NCBI GenBank assembly: GCA_023450775.1
Contig: JAEXGP010000025.1
Location: forward strand, 1-25,981
Reading direction: 5' to 3'
DNA length: 25,981 nt
From: Actinomycetes bacterium
Lineage (GTDB): Bacteria > Actinomycetota > Acidimicrobiia > Acidimicrobiales > Microtrichaceae
Positions 13,662 to 20,845 of the stretch are shown piece by piece. A program made the translations under genes and the position numbers. The notes under the pieces were generated by a model. It worked only from the letters and a program-made list of their open reading frames with translations. It was not told the origin of the DNA and ran no database searches. How positions within the stretch are numbered: the stretch's first letter is position 1; every line of letters begins with the position of its first letter.

Positions 13662-15449
13662 TCACCCGACGGCGGTGAGGGCGTCGAGGATCCGACGACG
13701 GGTGTCGATCGGGTCGATGACGTCGTCCACCTCGATGTAGGTCGCCACGTTGAGCGCGCTGCCGTGCTCGTAGGCCCGCTCGATCAGCTCGGCCTCGCGG
13801 GCGGCCCGCTCGTCGGGGTCCGCGATCGCGTCGAGCTCCCGGGCGAACCCCAGGCGCACCGCTCCCTCCAGCCCCATGCCGCCGAACTCGCCGGTGGGCC
13901 ACGACACGGCCAGCACCGGTTCGTGCATGCCGCCGCCGGCCATGGCCTGTGCGCCCAGCCCGTAGGCCTTGCGGAGCACGACCATCACCCACGGCACCGA
14001 CGCGCCGGCCGCGGCCACGAACATGTCGCCGAAGGCCCGCACCTGGCCGGTCGCCTCGGCGTCGGGGCCGACCATGAACCCCGGCGTGTCGCAGAAGGAC
14101 ACGACCGGCAGGTCCCACCGGTCGCACAGCTCCACGAGCCGCGTGGCGCTGCGGGCCGCGTCCGTGTCGATGGCGCCGCCCAGGTGCGACGGGTCGTTGG
14201 CGATCATCCCGACCGCCCGACCGTCGATCCTCGCCAGCGCGGTGACCATGCCCGGCGCGTACCCGCGACGCAGCTCGACCACCGTGTCGGGATCGGCGAT
14301 GCGCTCGAGCACGGCCCGGACGTCGTAGAGGCGCTTGCGGGCCACCGGCACCGCGTCGCGCAGCGGTGCCTGGTCGTGGCCGCCCACCGGCGGCACCGCT
14401 GCGGCGCCGGACAGGCCGATGAGCGTCCGCGCCACGTCGACCGCCGCGGCCTCGTCGGCCACGCGCACGTCGACGGTGCCGTTGGCCGACTGCACCTCGA
14501 TCGGGCCGATCTCGGTCGGCGCCACCCGACCCAGGCCGCCACCCTCGATCATGGCGGGGCCGGCCATGCCCAGGTTCGAGTCCTCGGTGGCCACGATCAC
14601 GTCGCAGCACCCGACGAGAGCGGCGTTGCCGGCGAAGCAGTAGCCGGCGACCACCGCCACCGACGGCACCACGCCGCTCAGCCGTGCGAAGCGGGCGAAG
14701 CTCGGCACGTCCAGCCCCGACACGAACGGCGCGTCGACGTCGCCGGGCCGCCCGCCGCCGCCCTCGGCGAAGAGGACCAACGGCAGTCGATGCCGCTCGA
14801 CGAGCTCCAGCAACCGGTCGGTCTTGCGGTGGTTGACGAACCCCTGCGTGCCGGCCAGCACCGACGCGTCGTAGGCCAGCACCGCCACCGGCACACCGGC
14901 GATCGTCCCGGTGCCGGTCAGCAGCCCGTCGGCCTGCGTTCGCTCGATCAGCTCGTCCATGCTCCGCCGCCCGCGCTGCGCGGCGACCGCCAGGCCGCCG
15001 TACTCGGAGAAGGATCCGGGATCGAGGAGGTCCTCGACGTTCGTCCGGGCGGTCCGCCGACCCCGCTCCGCCCGGCGTGCCACCGCCTCGGGTCGGCTCG
15101 CGTCCGTGAGCAGCGCCCGGCGCCGCAGCACCTCGGCGAGGTCCGGTCGGTCGACGCCCGTGGGGCCGTCCGCTCGGGTCGACGACTCCGAGCCGGCCCC
15201 AGCCGCGCGCAGGCGGGCGACCACCGCTCCCGCAGCCACGTCGTCGCCCGGTCCGACGGCCACCTCGTCCACGATCCCGTCGAACGGCGCCTCGACCGGG
15301 TGCTCGGTCTTCATGCTCTCGAGCACCACGACCGCCGCGCCGGCCCGCACGTGGGTGCCCGCGGCCACGGTCACCGTGCACACGCCGGCGACGTGGGCCC
15401 GCAGCTCGGTCGAGGGATCCGTCGTGCGCTCGTCCGCTGGTGCCGTCAC
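13662..15449 (-). CDS. Biotin carrier-carboxyltransferase fusion of an acyl-CoA carboxylase
   Basis: A 595-residue protein with two parts. Residues ~16-85 form a biotinyl domain, with the biotin lysine Lys47 in ESMKTEH and the following PFDGIVDEVAV hairpin. Residues ~95-595 form a carboxyltransferase of the acyl-CoA carboxylase beta type: GSFSEYGGLAVAAQRGR, FVNHRKTDRLLELV, LFAEGGGG, VPSVAVVAGYCFAG, then the second half with SFCDTPGFMVGPDAE, RKAYGLGAQAM and SWPTGEFGGMGLEGAV. It would transfer carboxylate from biotin to an acyl-CoA. The biotin domain is N-terminal, whereas it more usually sits at the C-terminus of the biotin carboxylase subunit. No biotin carboxylase gene is in the window. GTG 15449 lies 7 bases after a TACGCT box. 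Confidence 0.9.
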   Translation of the reverse strand: MTAPADERTTDPSTELRAHVAGVCTVTVAAGTHVRAGAAVVVLESMKTEHPVEAPFDGIVDEVAVGPGDDVAAGAVVARLRAAGAGSESSTRADGPTGVDRPDLAEVLRRRALLTDASRPEAVARRAERGRRTARTNVEDLLDPGSFSEYGGLAVAAQRGRRSMDELIERTQADGLLTGTGTIAGVPVAVLAYDASVLAGTQGFVNHRKTDRLLELVERHRLPLVLFAEGGGGRPGDVDAPFVSGLDVPSFARFARLSGVVPSVAVVAGYCFAGNAALVGCCDVIVATEDSNLGMAGPAMIEGGGLGRVAPTEIGPIEVQSANGTVDVRVADEAAAVDVARTLIGLSGAAAVPPVGGHDQAPLRDAVPVARKRLYDVRAVLERIADPDTVVELRRGYAPGMVTALARIDGRAVGMIANDPSHLGGAIDTDAARSATRLVELCDRWDLPVVSFCDTPGFMVGPDAEATGQVRAFGDMFVAAAGASVPWVMVVLRKAYGLGAQAMAGGGMHEPVLAVSWPTGEFGGMGLEGAVRLGFARELDAIADPDERAAREAELIERAYEHGSALNVATYIEVDDVIDPIDTRRRILDALTAVG

Positions 15450-15456
15450 CCGGCGC

Positions 15457-15462
15457 AGCGTA
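15457..15462 (-). promoter_or_regulatory. Leaderless-type -10 box of the carboxyltransferase gene
   Basis: TACGCT on the minus strand, 7 bases before GTG 15449. It supports the GTG start. Confidence 0.65.
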
Positions 15463-15498
15463 TTCAGCGCGCCGGGTGGAACCTGCGTCCTCCGTCGG

Positions 15499-15504
15499 TA
15501 GCGT
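15499..15504 (+). promoter_or_regulatory. Leaderless-type -10 box of the chagasin-like gene
   Basis: TAGCGT, 7 bases before ATG 15512. The divergent -10 box is only 36 bases away, so the upstream polymerase contacts of the two promoters must overlap. Confidence 0.65.
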
Positions 15505-15511
15505 CGCCGCC

Positions 15512-15973
15512 ATGTCCGCGATCCGCCGATGCATCACCACCGCCGGGGCCCTCCTGGTGGTGACCGCCCCGCTCGCCGCCTGCTCCGACGACGAGAGCGC
15601 GTCCACCACGACCAGGCCCGAGAAGGTGACCACCACCACCGCCGCCACCGGCGAGGATGGCGAGGTGATCACCGCCTCCGGACCCGTCTCCCTCGCCGTC
15701 GGCGAGCGAGCGACGATCGAGCTCGACGGCAACGTGACGACCGGGTACTCGTGGACGATCAGCACGCAGCCCGACCCGGCCGTCGTCCGGGTGGTGTCGG
15801 ACGAGTACGTCGGACCGGGCGAGGGCGCACCGACCGGGCAGGGCGGTCAGCAACGGGTCGTGCTCGAGGGTGTGGCGACCGGGACCACCACCATGACGAT
15901 GTCCTACGCCCGTCCCTGGGAGACCGACGTGCCGCCGACCGAGACGGCCACCTTCGACATCACCGTCGGCTGA
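15512..15973 (+). CDS. Chagasin-like cysteine protease inhibitor lipoprotein (family I42)
   Basis: A 153-residue lipoprotein: basic start, hydrophobic core and lipobox LAAC with Cys24, then an acidic, threonine-rich linker to about residue 55. The remaining ~100 residues show all three loop motifs of chagasin-type inhibitors in order: NVTTGYSW at 74-81 (consensus NPTTGY), GQGG at 109-112 (GxGG) and RPW at 134-136. Proteins of this family insert these loops into the active site of papain-like proteases. Being surface-anchored, it may protect the cell from host, predator or competitor proteases. Asn-Val in place of Asn-Pro is the only visible deviation. ATG 15512 is supported by a TAGCGT box 7 bases upstream. 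Confidence 0.86.
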   Translation: MSAIRRCITTAGALLVVTAPLAACSDDESASTTTRPEKVTTTTAATGEDGEVITASGPVSLAVGERATIELDGNVTTGYSWTISTQPDPAVVRVVSDEYVGPGEGAPTGQGGQQRVVLEGVATGTTTMTMSYARPWETDVPPTETATFDITVG

Positions 15974-16003
15974 GCGGGAGCGGGCGGTCCCGCCGCCGCT
16001 GTT

Positions 16004-16037
16004 CGCCGCCGCTCGGTGCTCGCCGTCGCTCGGTGCA
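16004..16037. repeat. Two imperfect 17-bp tandem repeats between convergent genes
   Basis: CGCCGCCGCTCGGTGCT is followed at once by CGCCGTCGCTCGGTGCA. Just 5' is a GC-rich segment with GGGCGG/CCGCC pairing that may help terminate the chagasin-like gene. Confidence 0.6.
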
Positions 16038-16045
16038 GGTCGAGC

Positions 16046-16453
16046 TCAGTCCGCCCGGTCCCAGCCCATCGCCCGGGCGTCGGGCCGGCGGACGTCGAGC
16101 AGGCCGTTGATCCAGTCCCGGAACGCCAGGTCCGACTCCAGGAACTCCACGCCGTAGAGACGCCACTCCTCGTCGCCGAAGTCGCCGATCCGTCGGATGC
16201 GCACGAGGGCGTCGGCACCGTCCAGCCGGATGGCGACGGCTCGTCCGACGCGCAGGTCGGGCGACGCCGGCGCGACGATGGCCGCGCCGCTGACCGAGAC
16301 GTCGAGCAGGCGGCCGATCTCGGGTGGTCGAGGCTTGTACCGCAGGCGTCCGGGGATGATCTCGTCGACGCGCCAGGAGATGAGCACCTCGCCCAGCGGG
16401 AGCCGCTCGCCGAGGCGCCGACCGGTGTGGATGGGGATCTGTGGGCCAGCCAT
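16046..16453 (-). CDS. PilZ domain protein (probable c-di-GMP receptor)
   Basis: A 135-residue single-domain protein. The N-terminal RxxxR motif is Arg13-Leu-Gly-Glu-Arg17, and the second motif DxSxxG is Asp51-Val-Ser-Val-Ser-Gly56 (DVSVSGAAIV). Together these are the c-di-GMP contact motifs of PilZ domains. A VRIRRIG strand and YGVEFLE complete the beta barrel. It probably relays c-di-GMP levels to a partner, but there is no output domain and no motility or cellulose gene nearby. ATG 16453 is favoured over GTG 16456 because GAGGGAG precedes it as a ribosome-binding site. It follows the DUF2855 gene on the same strand by 105 bases. Confidence 0.88.
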   Translation of the reverse strand: MAGPQIPIHTGRRLGERLPLGEVLISWRVDEIIPGRLRYKPRPPEIGRLLDVSVSGAAIVAPASPDLRVGRAVAIRLDGADALVRIRRIGDFGDEEWRLYGVEFLESDLAFRDWINGLLDVRRPDARAMGWDRAD

Positions 16454-16511
16454 CACTCCCTCACATCGGCCCGGCGCCGCGCCCGCTGAAGGAATGCCGA
16501 GTCACCTTCAA

Positions 16512-16531
16512 GGGGGATCGTTCCCACCCCC
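16512..16531 (-). terminator. Weak hairpin downstream of the DUF2855 gene
   Basis: On the minus strand, GGGGG and CCCCC arms surround a 10-base loop and are followed by TTGAAGG. It lies about 30 bases after the DUF2855 stop codon. The stem is short and the T-run is only two bases. Confidence 0.3.
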
Positions 16532-16561
16532 GATGGAGCGTCGGAGCGATCCGGTGCCCGA

Positions 16562-17659
16562 TCAGCCCCGCATCGACAGGACCAGGGCGTCCCGGGGCGA
16601 CGCGGAGCCGCTCAGCGTCGCCTGGTACGCCGCGGCGACCTCGGCGGCGCCGACGCCGGTGCGGACCCGGAGCCAGCCGGCCATCAGCTCGCCGAACGAG
16701 CGCCAGCCCCCGGCCAGCGCGGACTCGACCGCGGCGGGACCGGCGCTGGCACGGAGGCGGTCGGCCGCCTCGGGCGCGAAGAAGAACGTCCGCGGCGGGC
16801 CCGGGAGGTCGGCGGTGTCGACCGGCTCTGCCTGCCAGTGCGTCGCGCCGACGATCGCGCTGTGCACCAGCGAGTCGCCGAGGCGGTGGTGCAGGTCTGC
16901 GACCACCCGGCCGTCGCCGCTCAGGTCCACGAGCGTGGTCGTGCCGATCGGCAGCGAGTGCGCCTCCTCGTAGGGCAGCACCCGGTCGTAGCAGCCGACG
17001 GCCTGCACGTCGGCCACGTGGTCCGCCCGCGTCAGGCCCACCAGGGCGGGTCGGCGTGAGCGGGTCGAGATCAGGTGCGCGGTCCCGAGCGCGGTGCGCG
17101 ACGACGCGCTCGTCATGACCACCGCGTCGGCGCCGTGGTAGCCGTGCTCGGCCAGGTCGGCCTCGAGCAGGAACGACGTGGTGAACAGCGGTCGCAGCAC
17201 CACCTCGAGCTCGGGGCTCGGCGAGGCCGCGGCGAACGGGTCCACGTCCCTGCGGAGGTAGCGGTTGTAGACCGCGGCGCGGGCGGCGCGGTGCGGGCTG
17301 CCGTCGGTGAAGCCACGCAGGTCGACCGCGGCCGGGGCGACGAGCAGGTGGGTGGCCATCGGGAGGAACCCGTAGAACTCGGTGCCCGCCGCCACGTCGG
17401 GGTGCGAGGAGCCCAGCACGCGGGCGTGGCCCCAGACCGGGATGTGGCCCTGCCCGTCGGGCGCTGGGAAGAACGACCAGTAGCCCATCGCGTCGCCGAA
17501 CCCGGCGTAGGTGATGTTGTTCGCCGACAGGCCGAACCGCTCGACCGCCAGCAGCACCGAACCCTCCGGTGGGGTGGCGTCGTCGGACAGGGCGAGCGGT
17601 CGGACCTCGGTGTGATGCAGGTCACTCAGGTCGACGACGAGGCTGGTTCCGAGCGTCAT
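16562..17659 (-). CDS. DUF2855 family protein (MDR-like fold)
   Basis: A 365-residue protein resembling the DUF2855 family, relatives of zinc-free medium-chain reductases with no assigned reaction. Shared features are the N-terminal GSVLLAVERFGLSANNITYAGFGDAMGYWSFFP stretch (residues ~33-65), the VWGHARVL strand, YGFLPMATHL, the VYNRYLRRD element and MTSASSRTALGTAHL, a modified nucleotide-binding turn. The C-terminus is helical. It may bind a nicotinamide or flavin cofactor or a CoA-like ligand; this is inferred from fold similarity only. ATG 17659 has a GGAGA-like site about 10 bases upstream. It diverges from the long leader of the SHOCT-like gene. Confidence 0.82.
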   Translation of the reverse strand: MTLGTSLVVDLSDLHHTEVRPLALSDDATPPEGSVLLAVERFGLSANNITYAGFGDAMGYWSFFPAPDGQGHIPVWGHARVLGSSHPDVAAGTEFYGFLPMATHLLVAPAAVDLRGFTDGSPHRAARAAVYNRYLRRDVDPFAAASPSPELEVVLRPLFTTSFLLEADLAEHGYHGADAVVMTSASSRTALGTAHLISTRSRRPALVGLTRADHVADVQAVGCYDRVLPYEEAHSLPIGTTTLVDLSGDGRVVADLHHRLGDSLVHSAIVGATHWQAEPVDTADLPGPPRTFFFAPEAADRLRASAGPAAVESALAGGWRSFGELMAGWLRVRTGVGAAEVAAAYQATLSGSASPRDALVLSMRG

Positions 17660-17749
17660 TCAGGGCGTTCTCCGGTCTCAGGGCGCCGGAATGCGGCGCC
17701 GAGGCCCCCTGACTCGGTCGGCTGTCGTGAGTCTGGGCGGCCGAGGGCG

Positions 17750-17755
17750 TAACCT
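17750..17755 (+). promoter_or_regulatory. Predicted -10 box (TAACCT) of the long-leader transcript
   Basis: TAACCT fits TANNNT and lies in the gap between divergent genes. If used, it yields an untranslated leader of about 218 bases before ATG 17980. Confidence 0.4.
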
Positions 17756-17761
17756 AAACCG

Positions 17762-17979
17762 GTCCGACCACCCCGGGCCGCCGGAGGGCGCAGCACCCGG
17801 GGGTCGTCGCCCACGAAAGGAAGCGACGAACCCAACGCGTCCGACGCCGAACGGCGCCCACGGGTCCCCCGCCCGAGGCGACCTCCGCCCCCGTGGGCGG
17901 GCGGCTCGGACGGATCGGGCGGCCCGGACCGAGAACCGACGCGACACAGCCGAGAGCACGAGACGAATCGAGGACGATC
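17762..17979 (+). other. Long, potentially structured 5' leader
   Basis: This gene-free stretch can form strong hairpins. Hairpin A pairs 17766-17777 with 17796-17808. Hairpin B pairs TCGTCGC (17804-17810) with GCGACGA (17823-17829). A and B share bases 17804-17808 and exclude each other. Hairpin C has perfect 10-bp arms, CGCCCACGGG (17855-17864) and CCCGTGGGCG (17890-17899). A Shine-Dalgarno-like AAAGGAAG (17817-17824) falls in the B loop and right arm with no start codon at a usable distance. The sequence does not match a riboswitch class I recognise, and high GC content alone favours pairing. Confidence 0.45.
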
Positions 17980-18261
17980 ATGGGTGCCAGCCGAACCAGC
18001 TTCGCCAAGCTCCAGCGGGACCGGGCCAAGAAGGCCAAGGCAGCGGCCAAGCGGGAGCGCCGCCTGACGGGCGAGACCGAGGTCGACACCGAGGAGACGT
18101 CCACCGACGTCGAGTCCCTGCCCGAGGGCGAGGAGCTCTCCGCCGACCAGCTGCTCCGCCTCGTCGAGGAGCTCCATGCCGACTTCGAGGCCAAGCGCAT
18201 CGACTTCGACACGTTCGAGGAGCGCAAGATGGAGCTCTTCGCCCGGATCACGGTCGACTGA
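17980..18261 (+). CDS. Small charged protein with a SHOCT-like C-terminus
   Basis: A 93-residue soluble protein of unknown function. The first ~30 residues are strongly basic (KLQRDRAKKAKAAAKRERR), suggesting nucleic-acid or ribosome contact. A Glu/Thr linker follows, and the last ~40 residues (LLRLVEELHADFEAKRIDF, then FEERKMELF) resemble the SHOCT-type helical hairpin, with its Leu/Phe spacing and a turn between helices. ATG 17980 follows AGGA at 17971-17974 as a ribosome-binding site. The gene has an exceptionally long upstream leader for this genome. A second small gene with its own leaderless promoter follows 35 bases later. Confidence 0.7.
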   Translation: MGASRTSFAKLQRDRAKKAKAAAKRERRLTGETEVDTEETSTDVESLPEGEELSADQLLRLVEELHADFEAKRIDFDTFEERKMELFARITVD

Positions 18262-18284
18262 GCCCCACGGACGCGGTCGCCGGG

Positions 18285-18290
18285 TAGGTT
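18285..18290 (+). promoter_or_regulatory. Leaderless-type -10 box of the 110-residue membrane protein gene
   Basis: TAGGTT, 6 bases before ATG 18297, so this gene probably has its own promoter besides any read-through from the SHOCT-like gene. Confidence 0.6.
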
Positions 18291-18296
18291 GACGGC

Positions 18297-18629
18297 ATGA
18301 GCCGAGCCCGCAAGATCTCCTCCGACCTCCGTCACGTGGCCACGCTGGCCGGAACCACCGCCGCCGTGGTGGAGGGCGCAGCGATCGCCGCGGAGAAGGC
18401 CAAGTCCGTCGCCGAGCACATCGGCCCCGAGCGCGAGGTCGACTCCGCGCCCGCCGTCGAGGCGGTCGCGGCCGCCGGCAAGGGCCGCAAGAAGCTCGTC
18501 GTGCTGCTGCTCCTCGGTGTGCTGGCGGCGGTGGGCATCGTGGTGTGGAAGCAGCGCGCCGCCCACGCAGCCGACGACGACGTCGCCGATCTCCGCGACG
18601 AAGCCCGCTTCGCAGGCTCCATGCCCTGA
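18297..18629 (+). CDS. Single-pass membrane protein of unknown function
   Basis: A 110-residue protein, not recognised. Residues 1-60 are an alanine-rich, amphipathic-looking region (AAVVEGAAIAAEKAKSVAEH), followed by a Lys cluster (GKGRKKL) and one membrane helix (LVVLLLLGVLAAVGIVVW). The tail after the helix is short and acidic (DDDVADLRDEARF). The Lys cluster before the helix favours a cytoplasmic N-terminus. The start is set by the TAGGTT box 6 bases upstream of ATG 18297. It is followed by a strong hairpin that probably ends transcription. Confidence 0.68.
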   Translation: MSRARKISSDLRHVATLAGTTAAVVEGAAIAAEKAKSVAEHIGPEREVDSAPAVEAVAAAGKGRKKLVVLLLLGVLAAVGIVVWKQRAAHAADDDVADLRDEARFAGSMP

Positions 18630-18649
18630 TCGGGACCCCAGGAAGGGGT

Positions 18650-18682
18650 GCAGGCACCCCTGGGAGGGGAAGGGGTGCCTGC
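18650..18682. terminator. Bidirectional hairpin terminator between the membrane protein and thioredoxin genes
   Basis: Perfect 12-bp arms, GCAGGCACCCCT (18650-18661) and AGGGGTGCCTGC (18671-18682), surround a 9-base loop. A competing hairpin, AGGGGTGC (18644-18651) with GCACCCCT (18654-18661), shares the left arm. No T-tract follows. It lies between convergent genes. Confidence 0.75.
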
Positions 18683-18720
18683 GGGACCCGGGCTGCCCGC
18701 CGCCCGGGTCGGACGGCTCG

Positions 18721-18762
18721 CCGGGGTCAGTTCGTCGGCCTCAGGCCGCCGGGGTCAGTTCG
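18721..18762. repeat. 14-bp direct repeat at the thioredoxin stop codon
   Basis: CCGGGGTCAGTTCG occurs at 18721-18734 and 18749-18762, 28 bases apart. The second copy contains the thioredoxin stop codon and last codons, so the first looks like a small local duplication. Confidence 0.7.
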
Positions 18763-19117
18763 CCCGTTCGGCGATCTCGGCCTTGACCTGCTCCATGTCG
18801 AGCTCGCGCGCCTGACGGATCAGGTCGTCGAGGGCGGCCTTGGGAAGCGCGCCGGGCTGGGAGAAGAGCAGCACGCCGTCCCGGAACATCATGAGCGTGG
18901 GGATGGACATGATCTGCAGCGCCCCTGCGAGCTCCTGCTCGGCCTCCGTGTCGACCTTGGCGAACGTGATGTCGGGGTGCTCCTGGGCCGCGGCCTCGAA
19001 CACGGGGGCGAAGCTGCGGCACGGACCGCACCAGGACGCCCAGAAGTCGACGAGCACGATGCCGTCGCCGGTGACGGTGGACTCGAAGTCGGTGTTGCTG
19101 AGGTTGGTCGTGGCCAT
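18755..19117 (-). CDS. Thioredoxin
   Basis: A 120-residue thioredoxin with the active site Trp29-Cys30-Gly-Pro-Cys33 (FWASWCGPCRSFAP), VDTEAEQELAGAL, and the cis-proline Pro73 in SIPTLM. The fold is complete and the length slightly longer than a minimal thioredoxin because of a helical C-terminal extension (LDMEQVKAEIAERAN). It reduces cytoplasmic protein disulfides. ATG 19117 follows GGAGGGG closely. It diverges from the Baeyer-Villiger-type monooxygenase gene; a functional link is not implied. The 3' end sits in one copy of a 14-bp direct repeat that duplicates its stop codon context. Confidence 0.94.
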   Translation of the reverse strand: MATTNLSNTDFESTVTGDGIVLVDFWASWCGPCRSFAPVFEAAAQEHPDITFAKVDTEAEQELAGALQIMSIPTLMMFRDGVLLFSQPGALPKAALDDLIRQARELDMEQVKAEIAERAN

Positions 19118-19184
19118 GTCCCCTCCAACGTCGCTGGGAACAGGTCCATTCCGGGGAGGATCCCCACCTGAGCGATCGCACGGG

Positions 19185-19190
19185 TACTGT
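19185..19190 (+). promoter_or_regulatory. Predicted -10 box (TACTGT) of the monooxygenase operon
   Basis: TACTGT fits TANNNT and lies 35 bases before ATG 19226, leaving a short leader that includes AGGAGG at 19215-19220. Confidence 0.5.
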
Positions 19191-19225
19191 CGCAGGGCGC
19201 ACGGGGGGTGCGCCAGGAGGTGCAG

Positions 19226-20845
19226 ATGTCGACACCAGGGACGGTGCCGGTCGGTTCGCTCCGACCGATCAGCCGCACGGGCTACGGCGGCCGGGGAGAG
19301 CGGGAACGCGCCCGGCGGGTCCAGGCGGCCATCGCCGCCGGCGCACCGTCACCCAGGGTGGCGATCCTCGGCGCCGGGGCAGCGGGCCTGTGCATGGCGA
19401 TCCGCCTGCGCGACGCCGGCATCGACACGTTCACGATCTACGAGAAGTCCGATGGCGTCGGCGGGACGTGGCGCGACAACACGTACCCGGGCGCCGCGTG
19501 CGACGTCCCCAGTCACCTCTACAGCTTCTCGTTCGCGTCCAAGCGGGACTGGTCGCGGAAGTTCGCCCGCCAGCCCGAGATCCTCGACTACCTCGAGTCG
19601 CTCGTGGAGCGCTTCGAGCTCGGGCCGCACCTCCGTCTGAACACCGAGATCACCGAGGCCCACTACGAGGACGCGACGGGCACCTGGACGCTGCGCACCG
19701 CCGGTGCCGAGGGTGAGCCCGACGGCACGGTCGTCGCCGACGTCGTCGTGTCGGGCCTGGGCCAGCTCAACCGGCCCTACATCCCCGACATCCCCGGGCT
19801 CGAGGACTTCCGCGAGCGGGGCGGCACCGTGTTCCACTCGGCGCGGTGGGACCACGACCACGATCTGAGCGGCGAGCGGGTCGGCGTGATCGGCATCGGT
19901 GCCAGCGCCATCCAGTTCGTCCCGCCGGTCGCCGAGCAGGCGGGCCACACCACGCTCTTCCAGCGCAGCTCGAACTACGTGGGGCCGCGCAACGACCGGG
20001 AGTTCACGCCCCGGGAGCACCTGATCTTCGAACGGGTGCCGGGGGCGCAGCGCCTGTACCGCGAGTCCATCTACTGGCGTTTCGAGGCCCGCTTCAACGC
20101 CATGCGCAAGGACAGCCGTCTCGGGCGCTGGATGCAGGGGCAGTTCCACAAGCAGCTCCAGCCGCTCGTGTCCGAGCGCCTCACCGAGGATGCGCTGATG
20201 CCCGACTACCCGCTGGGCTGCAAGCGGATCCTGATCGCGGACGACTGGTATCCCACGCTGCTGCGCCCCGACGTCGACGTGGTCACCACCGGCGTCGACC
20301 GCATCGAGGACGGCGCCGTCGTCACCGTCGAGGGCGAGCGGCACCCCGTGGACACGCTCATCTTCGGCACCGGGTTCCGCTCCACCGAGTTCCTGTCGCC
20401 GCTCAAGATCACCGGCCGGCACGGCCGCGATCTCAACGAGGTGTGGGCCGACGGCGCACGGGCGTTCCTGGGACTCGCGGTGCCCGGGTTCCCGAACCTG
20501 TTCATGCTCTACGGACCCAACACCAACCTCGGGCACAACTCGATCCTGTTCATGATCGAGCAGCAGGTCGGCTACACGCTGCGGCTGATCGAGGAGAAGG
20601 TGCTGCTCGGTCTGCGCTCGGTCGAGGTGACCGAGGAGGCGCACTCCCGCTGCGACACCGAGATCCAGGCCGCCGCGGCCCAGACGGTGTGGGCCGAGGG
20701 CTGCCACTCCTGGTACAAGACCGCCGACGGTCGGATCACGAACAACTGGACCGACCACACGACCGTGTACCGGCGGCTGCTGTCGTCGCCCGACCCCGAC
20801 GACTGGCTCCTCGAGCGCGCGGAGGCGCCGGTCCGGGCATCGTGA
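19226..20845 (+). CDS. Flavin-dependent monooxygenase of the Baeyer-Villiger/FMO type
   Basis: A 539-residue two-dinucleotide-domain flavoprotein. The FAD site is GAGAAG at residues 49-54, followed by YEKSDGVGGTWRDNTYPGAACD, where GGTW and the PGAACD segment are characteristic of Baeyer-Villiger enzymes. The family fingerprint FxGxxxHxxxW(P/D) is nearly complete in GTVFHSARWD; its Gly, His, Trp and Asp are present but the first Phe is Arg. The NADPH site is VGVIGIGASAIQ. It should insert oxygen into a ketone or aldehyde, or oxygenate a heteroatom. ATG 19226 is chosen over GTG 19208 because AGGAGG (19215-19220) lies 5 bases upstream. Its stop overlaps the start of the following reductase gene (GTGA). 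Confidence 0.93.
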   Translation: MSTPGTVPVGSLRPISRTGYGGRGERERARRVQAAIAAGAPSPRVAILGAGAAGLCMAIRLRDAGIDTFTIYEKSDGVGGTWRDNTYPGAACDVPSHLYSFSFASKRDWSRKFARQPEILDYLESLVERFELGPHLRLNTEITEAHYEDATGTWTLRTAGAEGEPDGTVVADVVVSGLGQLNRPYIPDIPGLEDFRERGGTVFHSARWDHDHDLSGERVGVIGIGASAIQFVPPVAEQAGHTTLFQRSSNYVGPRNDREFTPREHLIFERVPGAQRLYRESIYWRFEARFNAMRKDSRLGRWMQGQFHKQLQPLVSERLTEDALMPDYPLGCKRILIADDWYPTLLRPDVDVVTTGVDRIEDGAVVTVEGERHPVDTLIFGTGFRSTEFLSPLKITGRHGRDLNEVWADGARAFLGLAVPGFPNLFMLYGPNTNLGHNSILFMIEQQVGYTLRLIEEKVLLGLRSVEVTEEAHSRCDTEIQAAAAQTVWAEGCHSWYKTADGRITNNWTDHTTVYRRLLSSPDPDDWLLERAEAPVRAS

